From positions 14,758,348 to 14,822,347 of the forward strand of contig CAIIXF020000006.1 of assembly GCA_903813345.2 (NCBI GenBank): a stretch of DNA of 64,000 nucleotides, in the 5' to 3' direction. This stretch comes from Owenia fusiformis (Eukaryota; Annelida; Polychaeta; Sabellida; Oweniidae). This document shows positions 38,772 through 51,800 of this stretch, one piece after another. Below the pieces are notes generated by a model, which was not told where the DNA came from, made no database searches, and was given only the letters and a program-made list of their open reading frames with translations. Positions within the stretch are counted from its first letter, which is position 1. Every line of letters begins with the position of its first letter. Made by a program: the position numbers and the translations under genes.

Positions 38772-39974
38772 GGTGTTACTACGGTAAATACCACTTCCGG
38801 GTAGGACAGTGTTTTTTAATACTTAAAAACGAAGCCATGCCAACTTCAATGGTGTGCATAGTAGGTTTAAGGTGCCATGGAAGTTAACAGGAAATGACGA
38901 AACAGGAAGTGAATTTTTTTTTGCATTTTTAGACATTTTTTGAACAAAGATAACAGAGTTCTGGTTTGACCTCCAGTCAATTTAACTATTTCCACATATC
39001 ATTAACATGACCAGGATCACAATGTGCATGGTCAGAATGACCCTAAACATGATGAAATAACCTTTTTAGCCCTTTGAAAGTGTGACTGAAAAAAAGCTAA
39101 AAGTAGGAGCTAGGGAAGGTCACTGAACAGAATCTTTTGAATTTTTCAGAAAACGTGCCCAATATAATGCTCTAACTGATACAATCTTTGAAAATGGCGG
39201 TCATAAAAAGGAAAATAGATTGCTTTTCAAATCAGTTTTTTTTCAATTTTTTTCTTTTTCTATGAATGATATCAAATTTTCAAAGATTGTATCATTAGAG
39301 CAATACATTGGACACATTTACTGGAAAAATCACAAGATTCTGTTCATTGACCTTTCCTGAGCACCTACTTTTAGCTATTTTTCAGTCACATTTTCATAGG
39401 GCGGAAAAGGTTACTTCATCATGTTTAGGGTCATTCTGACCATGAACATTGTGATCCTGGACCTGTAAATGGTATTTGGAACTAGTTGAATTGACTGGAG
39501 GTCAAAACAGAACTCTGTTATCTTTGTTCAAAAAATGTCTAAAAATACAAAAAAAATTGTCAATTCCTGTTTTGTCATTTCCTGTTAACTTCCATGGCAC
39601 CTTAAGTATATGCATTGTGGCCATTTGAGGTATGTATGTAAAGCTGCACTGAGGCCAATTACTTTCTAAATGTGCCATTTTAGAAAGAAATCGCCAAAAT
39701 ATAGTGCCGTAAACTGGAACTACTTTATTCGTTAATTTTCATCGGTGAAGCAGGGATTTTACCTAAAAATGAGTCCCTATGTTGGCGTAGTGATATTTAA
39801 AAATCGAGACGTAAATCCTATGTTAAATGTATGGTCAAGATGAAGGTTATGTATAGGGGAACGCAGAAATATAGTTATTGTATGGGCTAATTCGTTCGAA
39901 AATGGCGATATGTATCCCAAACTTGAATTTTGTGATTTTTTCAATATTTTTCAATGATTTACCGTAGTGACACC
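38772..39974. mobile_element. Outer inverted-repeat element around the 38871-39601 MITE
   Basis: Ends GGTGTTACTACGGTAAAT and, inverted, GGTGTCACTACGGTAAAT. Left flank TTAA, right flank TAAA (one change). Probably the same TTAA-targeting group as the nested copy. Confidence 0.6.
38871..39601. mobile_element. 731-bp inverted-repeat MITE with TTAA target duplication
   Basis: TTAA flanks (38867-38870 and 39602-39605); ends GGTGCCATGGAAGTTAACAG and its inverse. The arms stay similar well inward (CATGATGAAGTAACC-type blocks in inverse order). It is nested in a larger element of the same style (38772-39974). Confidence 0.8.
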
Positions 39975-40116
39975 TAAATGGAAATATAAACACTTCCGGT
40001 AAATATTCGGTTCAAGTGCGAATTTGGACAAACTTTTGCAAGTTTGACCAGGAAATCACCTTTCATTTGGTATGTTAGTAACGTTTTTGATCGTATTGGG
40101 TATGTAAGAATCATAT

Positions 40117-40604
40117 ACACAGGCCTGTCAACTGTCCCGCAATTTGCGTATTTGTCACGCATTTGCTGAAGAATTTGAAGTCACGCCAGTTATTTTTGCG
40201 TGACAGAAAATGTCACGCAAATACGCATTTTACCTGGTAATTGTCACGCAAATATGTTTCTGTAAAAAAATTTTCAAAATATGTTTATGATACGGTAAAA
40301 ATACGAACGTCGGAAAAAAACGAACGCAATTTGTTCGGATTTGTCACGCGAATCCCGTATATGTCACGCATGTTCATTGGAAATTTTCGTACCTACCCCC
40401 CCCCCCCCCCCCCCCGTTGAGGACATTGGGAGCGTAGCGAGCGCGAAAAATTTGAGGTGATAAAAGTTTAGCAAAGGTGCTCAAACTTTGGCCAAAGGTG
40501 TTTAAAAGTTGGCCAAAGGTGTTCAAAATTTGGACAAAAGTGTTCAGATTTGGACTTCGGTGTCCAACATTTGTAAGTCACTCATATTAGGTGACAGCCC
40601 TGTA
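40117..40604. mobile_element. Possible element with ACAGGCCTGTCA ends
   Basis: ACAGGCCTGTCAACTG at the left and TGACAGCCCTGT at the right, flanked by ATAC on both sides. TGTCACGCA and AATTTGGACAAAAGTGTTCA-type direct repeats and a C20 run lie inside. Confidence 0.45.
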
Positions 40605-41065
40605 TACATGTCGAGTTATTAGCATAAATGTCACAGTTTGAAGGATAAATGGAAATATAACACTTCCGGGAAATTTTGTCACAAAAGCCTTTTGGACTTT
40701 TAGTCTCTATATACTATTCCCTATATTTTTAGAATATACCATTGATAGTGCTGACTGTGAATAAGAACAGAGAGATGACGACAGGATGCAGACAGACCGA
40801 CCAGATGCAAATAAAAAATTTGCACAAGTTCTGGAAAGTGAGCTCAGGTAAAGGCAACAACTCAAGAAATATCTCACTGTAACTGAATTTCTAAATGACC
40901 AGAGATTTCATGAATAAATTAAAACGAGAATATGATACGTTTATACTACATAAATCATTTTATAAAGAATAAAACCGAACCTAAGTAAACTTTTTACCTG
41001 CAAATATGAACTCTCGCAAAGTCTCGTTGGATAATTTGGAGCTCTTCAAAATAAAAGAGAAAAAA

Positions 41066-44000
41066 ATGTCTGCAAGTCACGACGAACTTATTTCCCAGTT
41101 TTCAAATGTTACTGGAGCAGATACAGATAGAGCAAAGTTCTATCTGGAGGCATCCGAATGGAAACTAGATGTAAGTTTAAAGATTCAAGCAAAGTATCAC
41201 AGGGTTACTCTTTCTTTGCTTATACAATAGGTCCCTGAAATTTTGTATTTTTATTTTTTGTGGGCGATAATATGTTCTGTTGTTAAATTTTCTTTCAGGG
41301 GGGAGATTTCCCAAATATGCCCTGTCATATTAGCACGTTCGAAAACAAATTTTATAAACAGGCCTCAATTTGCAGTTGAAATGGATCTTCAAATGTTCAC
41401 TGTAGTTTTATGAGTATTCTCTACAAGTATGGATCGAGTAACTTCGATACTATTACCGTAGGTTTGAAATGACGATGTTGAACTGATGTAAACACCATTC
41501 TCACGATTTCAAATTTAACTCTGCGCATGCGCAGCACTGAGAGAGCATGTGCCCATGATTGTTCACGTGATCGAATCCTGCAATTTGATTGGAGATGATG
41601 CAAGAGATGATGTAATGGGGAATCCCCGAATACGATAGAATATGAAAGAATTATGGGAGCTACTCACTCCTCCTGATTTTCTTTGGGACTGACATACATT
41701 GACAAGCAAATTAGACTGTCGTTATCTATGAATAGACCGCCGTAATATGATAACCTCCTGGAAAACCTTGGGTTGCATCTCTGTTGCCATTCAACTTGGT
41801 TCACCACAAGCGCACATATTATATTTGTAATCTCAATGTCTTCTGAAAATCGATGATACAGTCTGAGTCTGCCTGCGGTCTCAGCTTACTCAGAAGGAAC
41901 TTGATAAAACTAATCAAAAATACGTTTACAACTTTTTCCAGATATATTACATTCTAATATATTTTTCCATATACTGTTGCAATTTTCAAAGTTGTCAAGG
42001 AAATCGTGATAAATGTAGAGTCAATACATCTAAATCCAAACAGGGGGTAAACCCGAACAGGTTGCAAACAATGGCAAGCAAATCATTGGATTGAATAATA
42101 GTACCTCTACTACCTCTATTTAAGGTGACATTTAAGTTAATCAAAAGTACAAAAACATGGGAGCCATATTTTTTTGATAAAGTCAGAAGATTTTGTATAC
42201 TGTTTTCCTTGTATGTGAATGCATTTCCTGACTAAAGAGACACATAAAAGAAAACCTCGCATTTAAACGCATTTTTCATAACTATGAATTGGAGGTGTAT
42301 GGCTCCCAAAAGCTAGCATGAAGAGTGCGAAGTGAGGCTATTTTTGAAAGTTTCAAGGAGTAGCCTTGCAACAGACACACATTTGCAAGAATTCAAAATT
42401 TCCAGATATAGTCTTACCTTACCAAGGAACAACGAAGGAGCACGAAAATGTGTACTTCTTGCATTGTTAGAGTATAATAAAGCTCAAACCATTGTGAATT
42501 CTAAATATTTCATGTCCACCATTTTGTTTCCTGGAACTATTTTTTAGTCCAGAGTTATCTTCATTCATGTTTCCATTGTTTATCATTCATAAAGCCTCTA
42601 TCATGTATCTATCATGATAATTACACTGTAATAGATAAAACATACAAGTGATAATCCATGCCACTTGGTGTAGTCACAAAACTTGCATGAGGATTAATCA
42701 GGAAGTCTAGAAGTAGTTCCGGCAAACAAAATGTGGACATGAAATATTTAGAATTTACAATGGTTTGAGCTTTATTATACTCTAACAATGCAGGAAGTGC
42801 ACATTTTCATGCTCCTTCGTTGTTCCTGGGAAAGGTAAGATGATTTGTGGAAATTTTAGACTCTTGCAAATGTGTGACTGTTGCAAGGCTACTCCTTGAA
42901 ACTTTCAAAAATTAGCCTCACTTCGCACTCTTCATGCTGGGGATCCATGCACCTCCAATTCATAGTTTGGAAAAATGCGTTTATGTGTGATGTTAACTTT
43001 GACATGTTTCATTAGTCAAGATATACAATTCAAGGTAAACAGATTTTAAAAACATGTGTCTTTATCAAAAAAATATGGCAGTCATTTTAAGTACTTTTTA
43101 TTTAATATAGCGTCGCCTTAATATTTATATCCTGAAAGATACCATATAATGATATATACCAACACTATAACGATAAAATAATCAATTATGATGATTTAGG
43201 TGTTTGGAATTACCCCCATGCTCGTGTTTGTAATTACCCCCATGGGCGTAGGGCTATATTTTGAGTTGGTACACACACTCAGGGATGACTGATAGTGTGG
43301 TCGAAGGCCGCGCATCGCGGGGGGTCCGGGAAAAAATTTCAAGGACGTTATTTGATGGAATCTAAGCGTTTTTATCAACTTTAAATGTTGACAATGGTAA
43401 AAATACAGATACGGTAGGAAGCATCAATAAATTCGCCAATAAATAAACAAACACATTTTTAATTTTTTCAAATTCATTTGGTACGCCTTTGCATATTTAC
43501 TACCTCTATATAATATTTATATCCTGAAAGATACCATATAATGATATATACCAACACTCTAACGATAAAATTATAAATTATGATGATTTAGGCGTTCGGA
43601 ATTACCCCCATGTAGCTAGTGTTTGTAATTACCCCCACAAACCCTATGCAAACCCTTTGCAATTTTGAAAAGTAAACCACTGAATATTCTAGTTATTCAA
43701 ACATTCTGAAGAATTATCAACCCTCAATTAATAGTCTAGGTACACTAATGCATCTTTTGTGCAAGAATGAAAGATGTAGATGATGTGTGGATTCTGTGGA
43801 TTCTGACTGTGGAATCAGTATATGTTTATCTGAAAATAGCACATGGTCATGAAATTTCATCAAAGTGCACCCTGACCTTAAGTGTTTGGAATTACCCCCA
43901 TGCTAGTGTTCGGAATTACCCCCTAAAAATCTCCTGTTTGGATTTACCCCCCTAAAATACATTGTAGTTAAAGTGGTATAACCCAGATATTTTGACATTT

Positions 44001-47000
44001 TATCGGAATTGTTTTCTGCAAATGCATTTTACAGTGTCTAATTCACAAAAGATATATAAAATTATTCTGCAGATGTGCAGTACAGCCAAGTTAACTACTT
44101 TTTTTTTTTGATGGGGGTGTTTGGAAATAGACGTATTGACTCTAATTAAAATGTTTTTAAAAGGATTATGCAGGGAGTCGTTTCTTTGTGCAGAGTAATA
44201 TCATATAGTATCGAACTTCACACCATAAAACAGAGATACAGAAATCAGCCAATTAATTGAAGGGGCAACAAGGCCCGTAGAGAGAAAATAGGAAAATTTT
44301 AACTTTTTCTGAGCTATCAAGACAACATTTGGCTTAACATCTTCTTTGACATACCTATTTTCTTATAATGTATGGATAAACTATCAATTTCAGCATTAAG
44401 ACTTGTGTAAATTCAGTTCAAAGCTTCAAAAAGGGGAAATCCACTTTCATATTTTTAAGATCCAGCATGTTTCAAGAGGAATATCAGCTGAAATGATGTT
44501 TATCTAGGGGGTTTCTTTGTAGATAATAAAAATAGATGTAAGTCTTGATGAAATATCCAAACTTAAATATATTTTGATACTGGTCCATGATAGTTGCACT
44601 AATTGTTGCAACTTTAATTAGATTATCTCCAAATGTTTCCAATATAATTGGCATATACATGTACTGGTAGTCTATGTATGTTTCATTTCAGGCTGCACTT
44701 GCTGGGTTTTTCGACCATGTAGATGAAGGTGACTCAGTTGATCCTGAGCCAATGGATGAACCTGTGGTAATGGACAGCAGTCCCGCCCCTGCCTCTCTTG
44801 CCAATCAGGCGACCAGTCAGGGTAGACAGACACAGGCTTCTTCAAGGTGAGAAATACTAACCTAACAGTTCAATGGGGAGAGGGGGTGTTGTGGTGGATA
44901 TGTCAGGTCTCACTTTTCACTCTTAGTAATGTACTGAACTTGGAAAAAGGAGTTGCCTTTTGGGCAATGGACTGACTGGCACATGTTGAATTGTGACAAT
45001 CACGTTTTCAACCTTAGTCATGAACTCTGTAAATGTGTCTTTTGATGTATTTGTATGTAATGATAATTTGAGACCCTCATTGCATCATGTATTTGTATTG
45101 AGTAATGATCAGATGGGAATTTTGCTGCAAAAGGCAATGTCTGATTTCAAGTAAGACATGAGCCTGAAAGGAGTAGAAAAGGATAAATTCCATGTAAAAG
45201 GGTGTATGGTATCTGCTTGCAGGTTTGCTACAATTGGTAGTCTACACCAGCAGTCCCAAGATTCTAGTGAGGATGAAGGGGGGCAAGAGTTTTATGCAGG
45301 AGGAGAGCGCAGGTAATGCAAACTTTTAGAAGGAATGGCAGGACCTGTAATCAGCCTACCATCATAAAGAACTCTCAAATATACATGTAAAGGGATATGT
45401 GAAAGTTTCTTGATTTTGTTCATGTATGTCATTTTTGAATTTCAACACTCTTAGCTGCATTCATGTATTTGTGGAATTGTTATGGTTTGATTGTCATTTC
45501 TACTCTTTTGATAAAGAGCTGTTTGATATTCTCCTCAGTTGTTTTATTGAACATCAGATTCAATTTGAATATCCTAGATGCGAGTAGAAATAATCTTGAT
45601 TTACGTCATTAAAATTCAGTCAAACTGATGTCATATTTGGAATCTACATGTAAAATCACATCTAGAAATATGGTTTTGAAAAGAGTTTATCAACTTTGGA
45701 AATTTAATTTTCTTTGAAAATGTGACTTCTAGGTCGAGGAGATTCCCCATAGCCCCCATGTTGTAAAACCACAAAAATGGAAATATCTCTTCTTGTGTTG
45801 GGCAGATAATATTTTCTTTTACTGGACATATTTATATTTGTATAACTGTCAGATACATAAGGGTAATATGAAATGTGAACCACTAAAACTGATGAATATT
45901 CAAGTTTAAGGGAATTTTGTAATACCCTGCCATGTTATTTCCCCCGAATCAGCTACCTGGTGGCGAAACTGGTAACTACCTACTCGCATCTGAGTAATTG
46001 TATTAGGATTTCTTGGTCCATGATAAAATGGTACATGCACATATTAATTGCTGATATTATTCAATGAAGATCAAATTTTTTATGTTTTAATCCATCTCAA
46101 CCTAGGCTTGTTTTTCACCAATGATAAAGATGTATATTTGATTCCAGTGGGGAATTGATAGTTGGACCAGGAAAGAAAAAGAACTCAAGTAAACTTGTTG
46201 AACAAATGTTTAAATCCGCAAAAGAGTAAGTATGTCAGCTCTTCATGTAATATATGAATGCATGAATTTTCAGAAACTGAATTTTTTGACATGTTATTGT
46301 GTTTGTGTGCTAAATAACCTTTCAAATATCCAACTTCTTTTCTCAAATATTATAAAGCTACACATTTGTAACCCTGTAAAATAGCGGAACCCTGTAATAA
46401 ACCAATCAGTTTTTTGGGGGAAAAAGTTTAAAAATATTGAATTGATCTAACTACTGTAAGTCTTGCAATTTGTTCATTTTCCCAAGCAATTCATCGAATG
46501 TTCAATTTGAGCCCTTGAAAATGATGCCTAAAAAGCCAAATTGGCTCTACCTCTACCAGAACTTCCACTGAACTGTATGTGCATTAGCTGTTGTAAATTT
46601 TTCTGTACAAGGACATGTATGTTATATACATCATGAATGGACAATCAGATTGTTAATGTGTTTTTGAATTTCCAAGCTTCAAGTTTGAATATTTGTGGAT
46701 TTCAAGTGACCCCATTTATCTCTTTTCATGTTGAAATATTCAATTCCACAGGCATGGAGCAGAGGAGGTTCAGGCTGGGTCCGCTATAGCTTCACATGGT
46801 GCTGGGCCTTCATTTGTGGGTTCTGGTTTCAAACTAGGAGATTCAGAAACTGCTCCCTCAGAGAAAGTAAGAGGGGCAGATGCACCCCCTAAACAGGTAA
46901 GTTTAAAGGATCTTATGATCAGATTTCCTTTCCCAGGAACCTTCTATTGTCAGAATTCTATTGATGATTTTAGCAAACATAAAGCATGCACATTTTGATA

Positions 47001-50000
47001 CTAAATTTGTGTTAATTGAACAGAATTTGTTCAAGCCATTTTAGTGAGAATTATTATGACATATTATCGTCAGTCTAGATATATTGAAGAGATTAAAAAG
47101 TAAAGTTTTGGAGCTGCAATTTGTGAGATTGTAGACTGCTCTTTGATCCACCTTTGCCAGTGTTTTTGGAAAATATCTCTTATACATTAAATGGAAAAAA
47201 ATAGTTTCAGATTTGCTTCTACAGTTTCATAGATATGCAATACACATTCATATGTACTTTTATGTCATAAATACAAGATTGGTTCTCACTTTCTTCAGAC
47301 TGCTGTTGTATTGAAATTTTGGAAGAATGGGTTCAGTGTTGATAATGGCCCACTACGAGATATGACCGATCCTAACAATAAGGATTTTCTAGATTCTGTA
47401 GGGAGAGGGTAAGTCAAAAATATGATAGAGTGCTTAAAATATACTGGTAATGAATTGTGAACACTTATGTCAAATAAATTTGAGAGATTGAGATTGTCAA
47501 ATAAATTGAGAAATAATTTGAAAAACATGAACAAAACTATAATTTTAGTACAAAAACAATTTTACATGTGTCGGAGTGCTCATTTTTATGAGATGACCAA
47601 ACAGCAATGTCTATCCTTTAATTGTATATATATAAATGTCTAGATAAGAGAGAAATTTTTCTGGGATGTTCAAACTGCTATATCGCATACAAATGTATAA
47701 TAGCAATTTCAAACTATGACCAAAATGATTTCAAAAGATTCTCCTGTATTTTATTTCATAGTGAGGTGCCAACCGAGCTAACCAATTTGGCCAAAGGGGG
47801 AGAGGTGTCTGTTAATATGGAAGATCACAGAGAAGAGGAATTTGTTGCCCCTAAAGTTGTGGCTAAACCATTTACTGGATCTGGACACATGTTAGGAAGG
47901 TAGTGCAGATTCTTATCAATGGAACACAAAATGGCCACCTGTTCCTGTGATGAAAAATCATCTTCAGCATCTATTATGTAAATGAGCCATGAGCAGACCT
48001 AAGTTGAAAATTACTATAGTAATGTTTTATAATATAAATATTTAGGTTAGAGTTAAGTCTACTTGTTTTGCTTAATGTCAAAGTTCATTAAAACTTAAAA
48101 GTATTCCCAAAATTATTTTACTCTTGAAATATTACACTATAAGTGATATCAAACTTGATATACATTGTACAGTTGTGTACCAAGTTTTATAATATTATGT
48201 CATATATTCTGTATTTCATATAGTGTTGTACCAACTGTAGTGAGCACTAAGCCAGTTGAACAGAAACATGTAGACTCCGCCAACAATACAGTCGCACTTG
48301 ATGACTCTAAACCAAAAACACAGATACAGATTAGACTAGCTGATGGTTCAAGGTAGAGCTTTTTATGTCACCTTCGAAAAAGTTGTGACATATTGTTATA
48401 GCCACCATTTTAATTTTGTGACTGGCATTGGGAGCTTGGTCGACATATTCGCATGTGCTGACATTTGGTCATACATTTCTACTAATTCCTTGTTATCTTT
48501 GGGATATTCAGACTGTACGTACTTTGAAGGATAATGTGCTTTTAGATTTAAAGGGGTATTCCTTGCAAGACCATCTCTCTCCTAATATGGTAGCTATAAC
48601 CATATACATACTTTGCAAGTTCATCAAAAAACAGAAAAATGTTTTGAAATGGTCAATATTGATCACTTAAAAATGTAGTGCTCAATTCCAGTAGGCTGCC
48701 ATCTTTTAAAATTTCACTCAGGAAGTGATGTCATCGACTCTCAACTTTGCATATAACATTAGGTAAGGAGCTATTAGAATTACTAAACCAGCTGAATATT
48801 GTTTTCAATTTGGTCTATGATTAAAATCCTTTTGATGATCTCTTCTTTAGTCCTAAGTTGACAACTCCTGAAAATATTTTTACACAGAAGATAAGGGCTT
48901 CTTGTTTAGAAGTGATTTTGTACTTCTTTCCTCTACTGTAATAGACAAGGTTATAACAGGTGAGAGTCGATGACATCACTTCCTGAAAGAAATCTGAAAA
49001 GATGGCAGCTTACTGGGAATGAGTACTACATTTTTAAATGATCAATATTGACCATATGAAAACATTTTCCCGTGTTTTGCTAAATATGTAAAGTATATAT
49101 ATGATTGTAGCTACCGTATCAGGAGAGAAATAGTCTGGCAAGGAATGTTCCTTTAAACCTGCACATCGCTCCAAAACGCAATATGTTGACATATATTGTT
49201 TTTACATTTTCAAGCTCTAATATAAAATTTATGTAAATAAAAATTGTTTTTTTCTGCGTAATATCAAAGAACAATCATTTAGTTAAAAAAATAAAAAGGC
49301 GAATGCGGGATTCGAACCCGGGCCTCACGCGTGCTCAGCGAGGATTCTACCGCTAGACCACCGTGTTATTATGAATGGTGGAAGTAATTAAACGCTACTT
49401 ATTTTGAATGCTATGATTCGGAAGTGACGTCACGTTCTTCATTTAGAAACCTTTCCAAAATCATATCGCCAGCTCCGATTGAAGCAATTCAATGAAAAAT
49501 CTTTGAAATGACACATTTATCGTAAGTATTTCTACACAAGATTTGCCCCATTTGTTCATCATTCTATAATCTTTCATTAAGCTCAAAATGATAAAGTCCA
49601 CCCCCGAAACAACCCAAGATTGCGTTTCGGAGCGAAGTCCAGCTTTAAACATTACATTGCACAACACCCACTTATGAATTAAAGTATTATCCTGTAGTAC
49701 CCAGATCACAAAAAGAAAATCCTAAATATCAGTGCCATTTTCACCAGTTTTGTTTATCTATAATGTATTTGTAAGAATGCATAGAATGGTATTTTGGACC
49801 CAGTCAAGAAAAAGCTTTTGAAAGAACACTATGTTTAACATATACCTTTATTTTTGATTTTCAAATCACACTATTCAAACATTCTCATTTTTATAACATA
49901 TAGATCAACCCTCTGGGCTTCCATGGTGCAGACTGCAGATGCATACAGATATCATAATATAGTTGTCAAGACATTTCTCATGAATAGTTTATAAAATGTT

Positions 50001-50644
50001 GTATTTTTCAGGATGGTGGCAAAGTTTAACAATACACATACAGTGAGAGACATAAGGAATTATATCATAACGTATCCTTTGCAACGTGTTCAAAACACAG
50101 AATTTAAATTTTTATTTTTGTTTGTGAAAAACTTTTACGCCAAATTCAAATAAATAGCAAAACATTTTCGTATTTTGTCTTTTGGGAAAAGGGGGTTTAA
50201 TTAAAAAAATTTATTTAAAAAAACAAATTTAATTTAAAAAACATTCCTTAATGAGAGGGCTCTCTCATGTATCTAAGAAAAGCACTCATGAATTCAGTTG
50301 CCAGGCCAGCTAGCGGTTAACCTACTATTTCATTCCGAATTCATTTAAATATAAATGGTACCTGCTTCTATTCGATTCATATTTAAATGAGTTGGCCATA
50401 AAATAGTAGATTAAACCATCAGCTGACAGCAGGTGGTTGAATTCGCAAATTCTAGTTCATTCTCATATTGATACAGTTTAAACCATGATTATATCCTTAA
50501 CATTTCTTTAGAGCTCGACCACAATTTTCAGGAACAAATTTTATTCTCTTAACAACATTTCCAAATAAAGAGTTAACCGAAGAAGACATTAGTTTAGAAG
50601 CAGCCAATTTACTCAATGCAGTTATTGTGCAAAGACTTAAATAG
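41066..50644 (+). CDS. NSFL1C: NSFL1 cofactor p47 (p97/VCP adaptor), 10 exons
   Basis: p47 links the AAA ATPase p97/VCP to ubiquitinated proteins and syntaxins for reassembly of Golgi, ER and nuclear membranes. Exons: 41066-41170, 44692-44846, 45223-45312, 46148-46225, 46752-46896, 47299-47408, 47762-47899, 48224-48352, 50012-50071, 50512-50644. All introns are GT-AG with matching phases; 1143 nt give 380 aa (human about 370). Residues 1-45 form a UBA-like domain ([20 protein letters not shown]). Residues 109-145 carry the conserved [15 protein letters not shown] and [14 protein letters not shown] blocks. Residues 192-265 are the SEP domain ([29 protein letters not shown]). Residues 302-380 are the UBX domain with the TTFPNKEL p97-binding loop and the ending [12 protein letters not shown]. 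The start at 41066 aligns with family N-termini; an in-frame ATG at 41006 would add 20 residues. Confidence 0.95.
42124..43117. mobile_element. 994-bp inverted-repeat MITE with TTAA target duplication
   Basis: Flanked by TTAA on both sides (42120-42123 and 43118-43121). Ends are GGTGAC...GTCGCC, and the two arms of about 400 bases match throughout, for example GAAGAGTGCGAAGTGAGGCT on the left and its inverse on the right. TTAA duplications are typical of piggyBac and Kolobok elements. No long coding sequence is present. Lies in p47 intron 1. Confidence 0.8.
43110..43960 (+). repeat. Direct repeats with GGAATTACCCCC motif
   Basis: About 43120-43250 and 43508-43645 are direct copies (ATAATATTTATATCCTGAAA... 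to AATTACCCCCA). The unit TTGGAATTACCCCCATG or TTTGTAATTACCCCC appears at least seven times up to 43960. Lies in p47 intron 1. Confidence 0.7.
45574..45997 (+). mobile_element. About 425-bp MITE, copy 2
   Basis: Direct copy of 1061-1486, with the fuller end CTACTCGCATCTGAG. Both copies have TATCC on the left and GAGTAATT on the right, so the true ends may extend a few bases further. Lies in p47 intron 3. Confidence 0.75.
49298..49367 (-). tRNA. tRNA-like sequence (probably a pseudo-tRNA or SINE head)
   Basis: On the minus strand an A-box-like TGGTCTAGCGGTAG and a perfect B box GGTTCGAATCC are set at tRNA distance, followed by CGCC and a T run that could stop Pol III. The T arm is good (four of five pairs), but the two acceptor strands do not pair and the anticodon loop would be about 9 nt. 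No isotype is assigned. It lies in p47 intron 8. Confidence 0.45.
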
Positions 50645-51198
50645 TGATCTAACCATTTGTGTGGGTGATGGCTCTGGAATGTTCTTGGTATTAAAGGATG
50701 GTGACTTTAAAAGCGCAACATCTGAGAGTATCAGGAATGACCTTACAAGATCTTCATCATTGTGGACATAGGACCTTATTTATGTGTGGATACTCAATGT
50801 GTCAAAAGCTAGGAATAGATCTGTTGAACATCATATAGATCGCTGCCAGCAATTTCATGTCATAAAAAATCACACACTTGATAAAGGCCTTTTTAACTCA
50901 CATTTTATTGCAATATGTTTATTTGATTTGAATGTTTATCATCAACTCCTATAGTTAAAAATGATAGATTAAAAATGAAATATTTCTACCCATGTCACAT
51001 ATCCTTTGGGATTTTCTTGATCAAAATCTCAGTAATAAGAATTATATCAGGGATCCATACCAATTGTATTCTACGTGGAAATAGTAAGCTGTCAGGACAC
51101 CTCAACATTTGCAATATCACATGTTTGTACATATCTCTGCAATGTACATGTATGTTTATTTATGATGTATCCCAGGAAATTCACTGGTGTGATAAGAA

Positions 51199-51204
51199 AA
51201 TAAA
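51199..51204 (+). promoter_or_regulatory. Poly(A) signal AATAAA of the p47 gene
   Basis: AATAAA about 555 bases after the TAG of the p47 gene, in sequence without further coding potential; a reasonable 3' UTR end. Confidence 0.5.
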
Positions 51205-51716
51205 GACATTAATTTTGTATTGTAAAAGTATTACTTTTGATTTATAACTTTTATAATTTTATTGTTTTTTGTAAATTGCTCATGTAATGTGAATATTTAA
51301 AGCTGTAATTGTCATTCTAGAAACCCCAAAAGCTGACACTGAACAAAACATTATGTCACATTGATTGACAAAGCTGACATTGACCATCTTGTTATGTGAC
51401 ATTGATCTATAAAACTGACCTTGAGAAAAATTTGGGCCCCTAAAACCAAAAATGGGCCCAGATTTTGAGAAATTAAGGCCCATGTTTGATAATTTGGCCA
51501 ACATATGCCCAAAAGGCCCATTTTTGAGGCCTTGCAAAATATTTGTCAAGTGTCCCATTGTGATTGTGGGATCCATAGTCTCTACTATTAATATCCCTTG
51601 AAAGAGAGAAACTTTGGGATACTGACTGTAGACAGTGTTCCTACTTGCCATAAATGTATGCACCAATTAAATCAATTAGAGAGATAAATTGACCATGACT
51701 TTATTGGGAATTCATT

Positions 51717-51800
51717 ACCCGCAGTGGCTGAGTGGTAATGGTTACATAAGTAGACAAAGGCTATACCATTTGCATTCTTTCGACTTCGCTTCTTAAAAGA
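51717..51800 (+). repeat. Possible degenerate tRNA-derived SINE head
   Basis: TGGCTGAGTGGTAATGG resembles a tRNA A box, and a weak B-box-like TTTCGACTTCG follows about 50 bases later. Only these two short matches support it. Confidence 0.25.

Larger units (their letters stand above)
29436..41005. other. Intergenic region between the CRACR2-like and p47 genes
   Basis: No conserved coding exon was found on either strand. Besides the elements listed separately it holds AT-rich unique sequence. Both genes are transcribed away from this region, so their promoters should lie at its two ends, but no clear core promoter motif stands out. Confidence 0.5.

Noticed and set aside
49298-49367. Functional tRNA gene
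   Set aside because: The promoter boxes are good, but the acceptor stem does not pair and the anticodon loop has the wrong size, so I list it only as tRNA-like.
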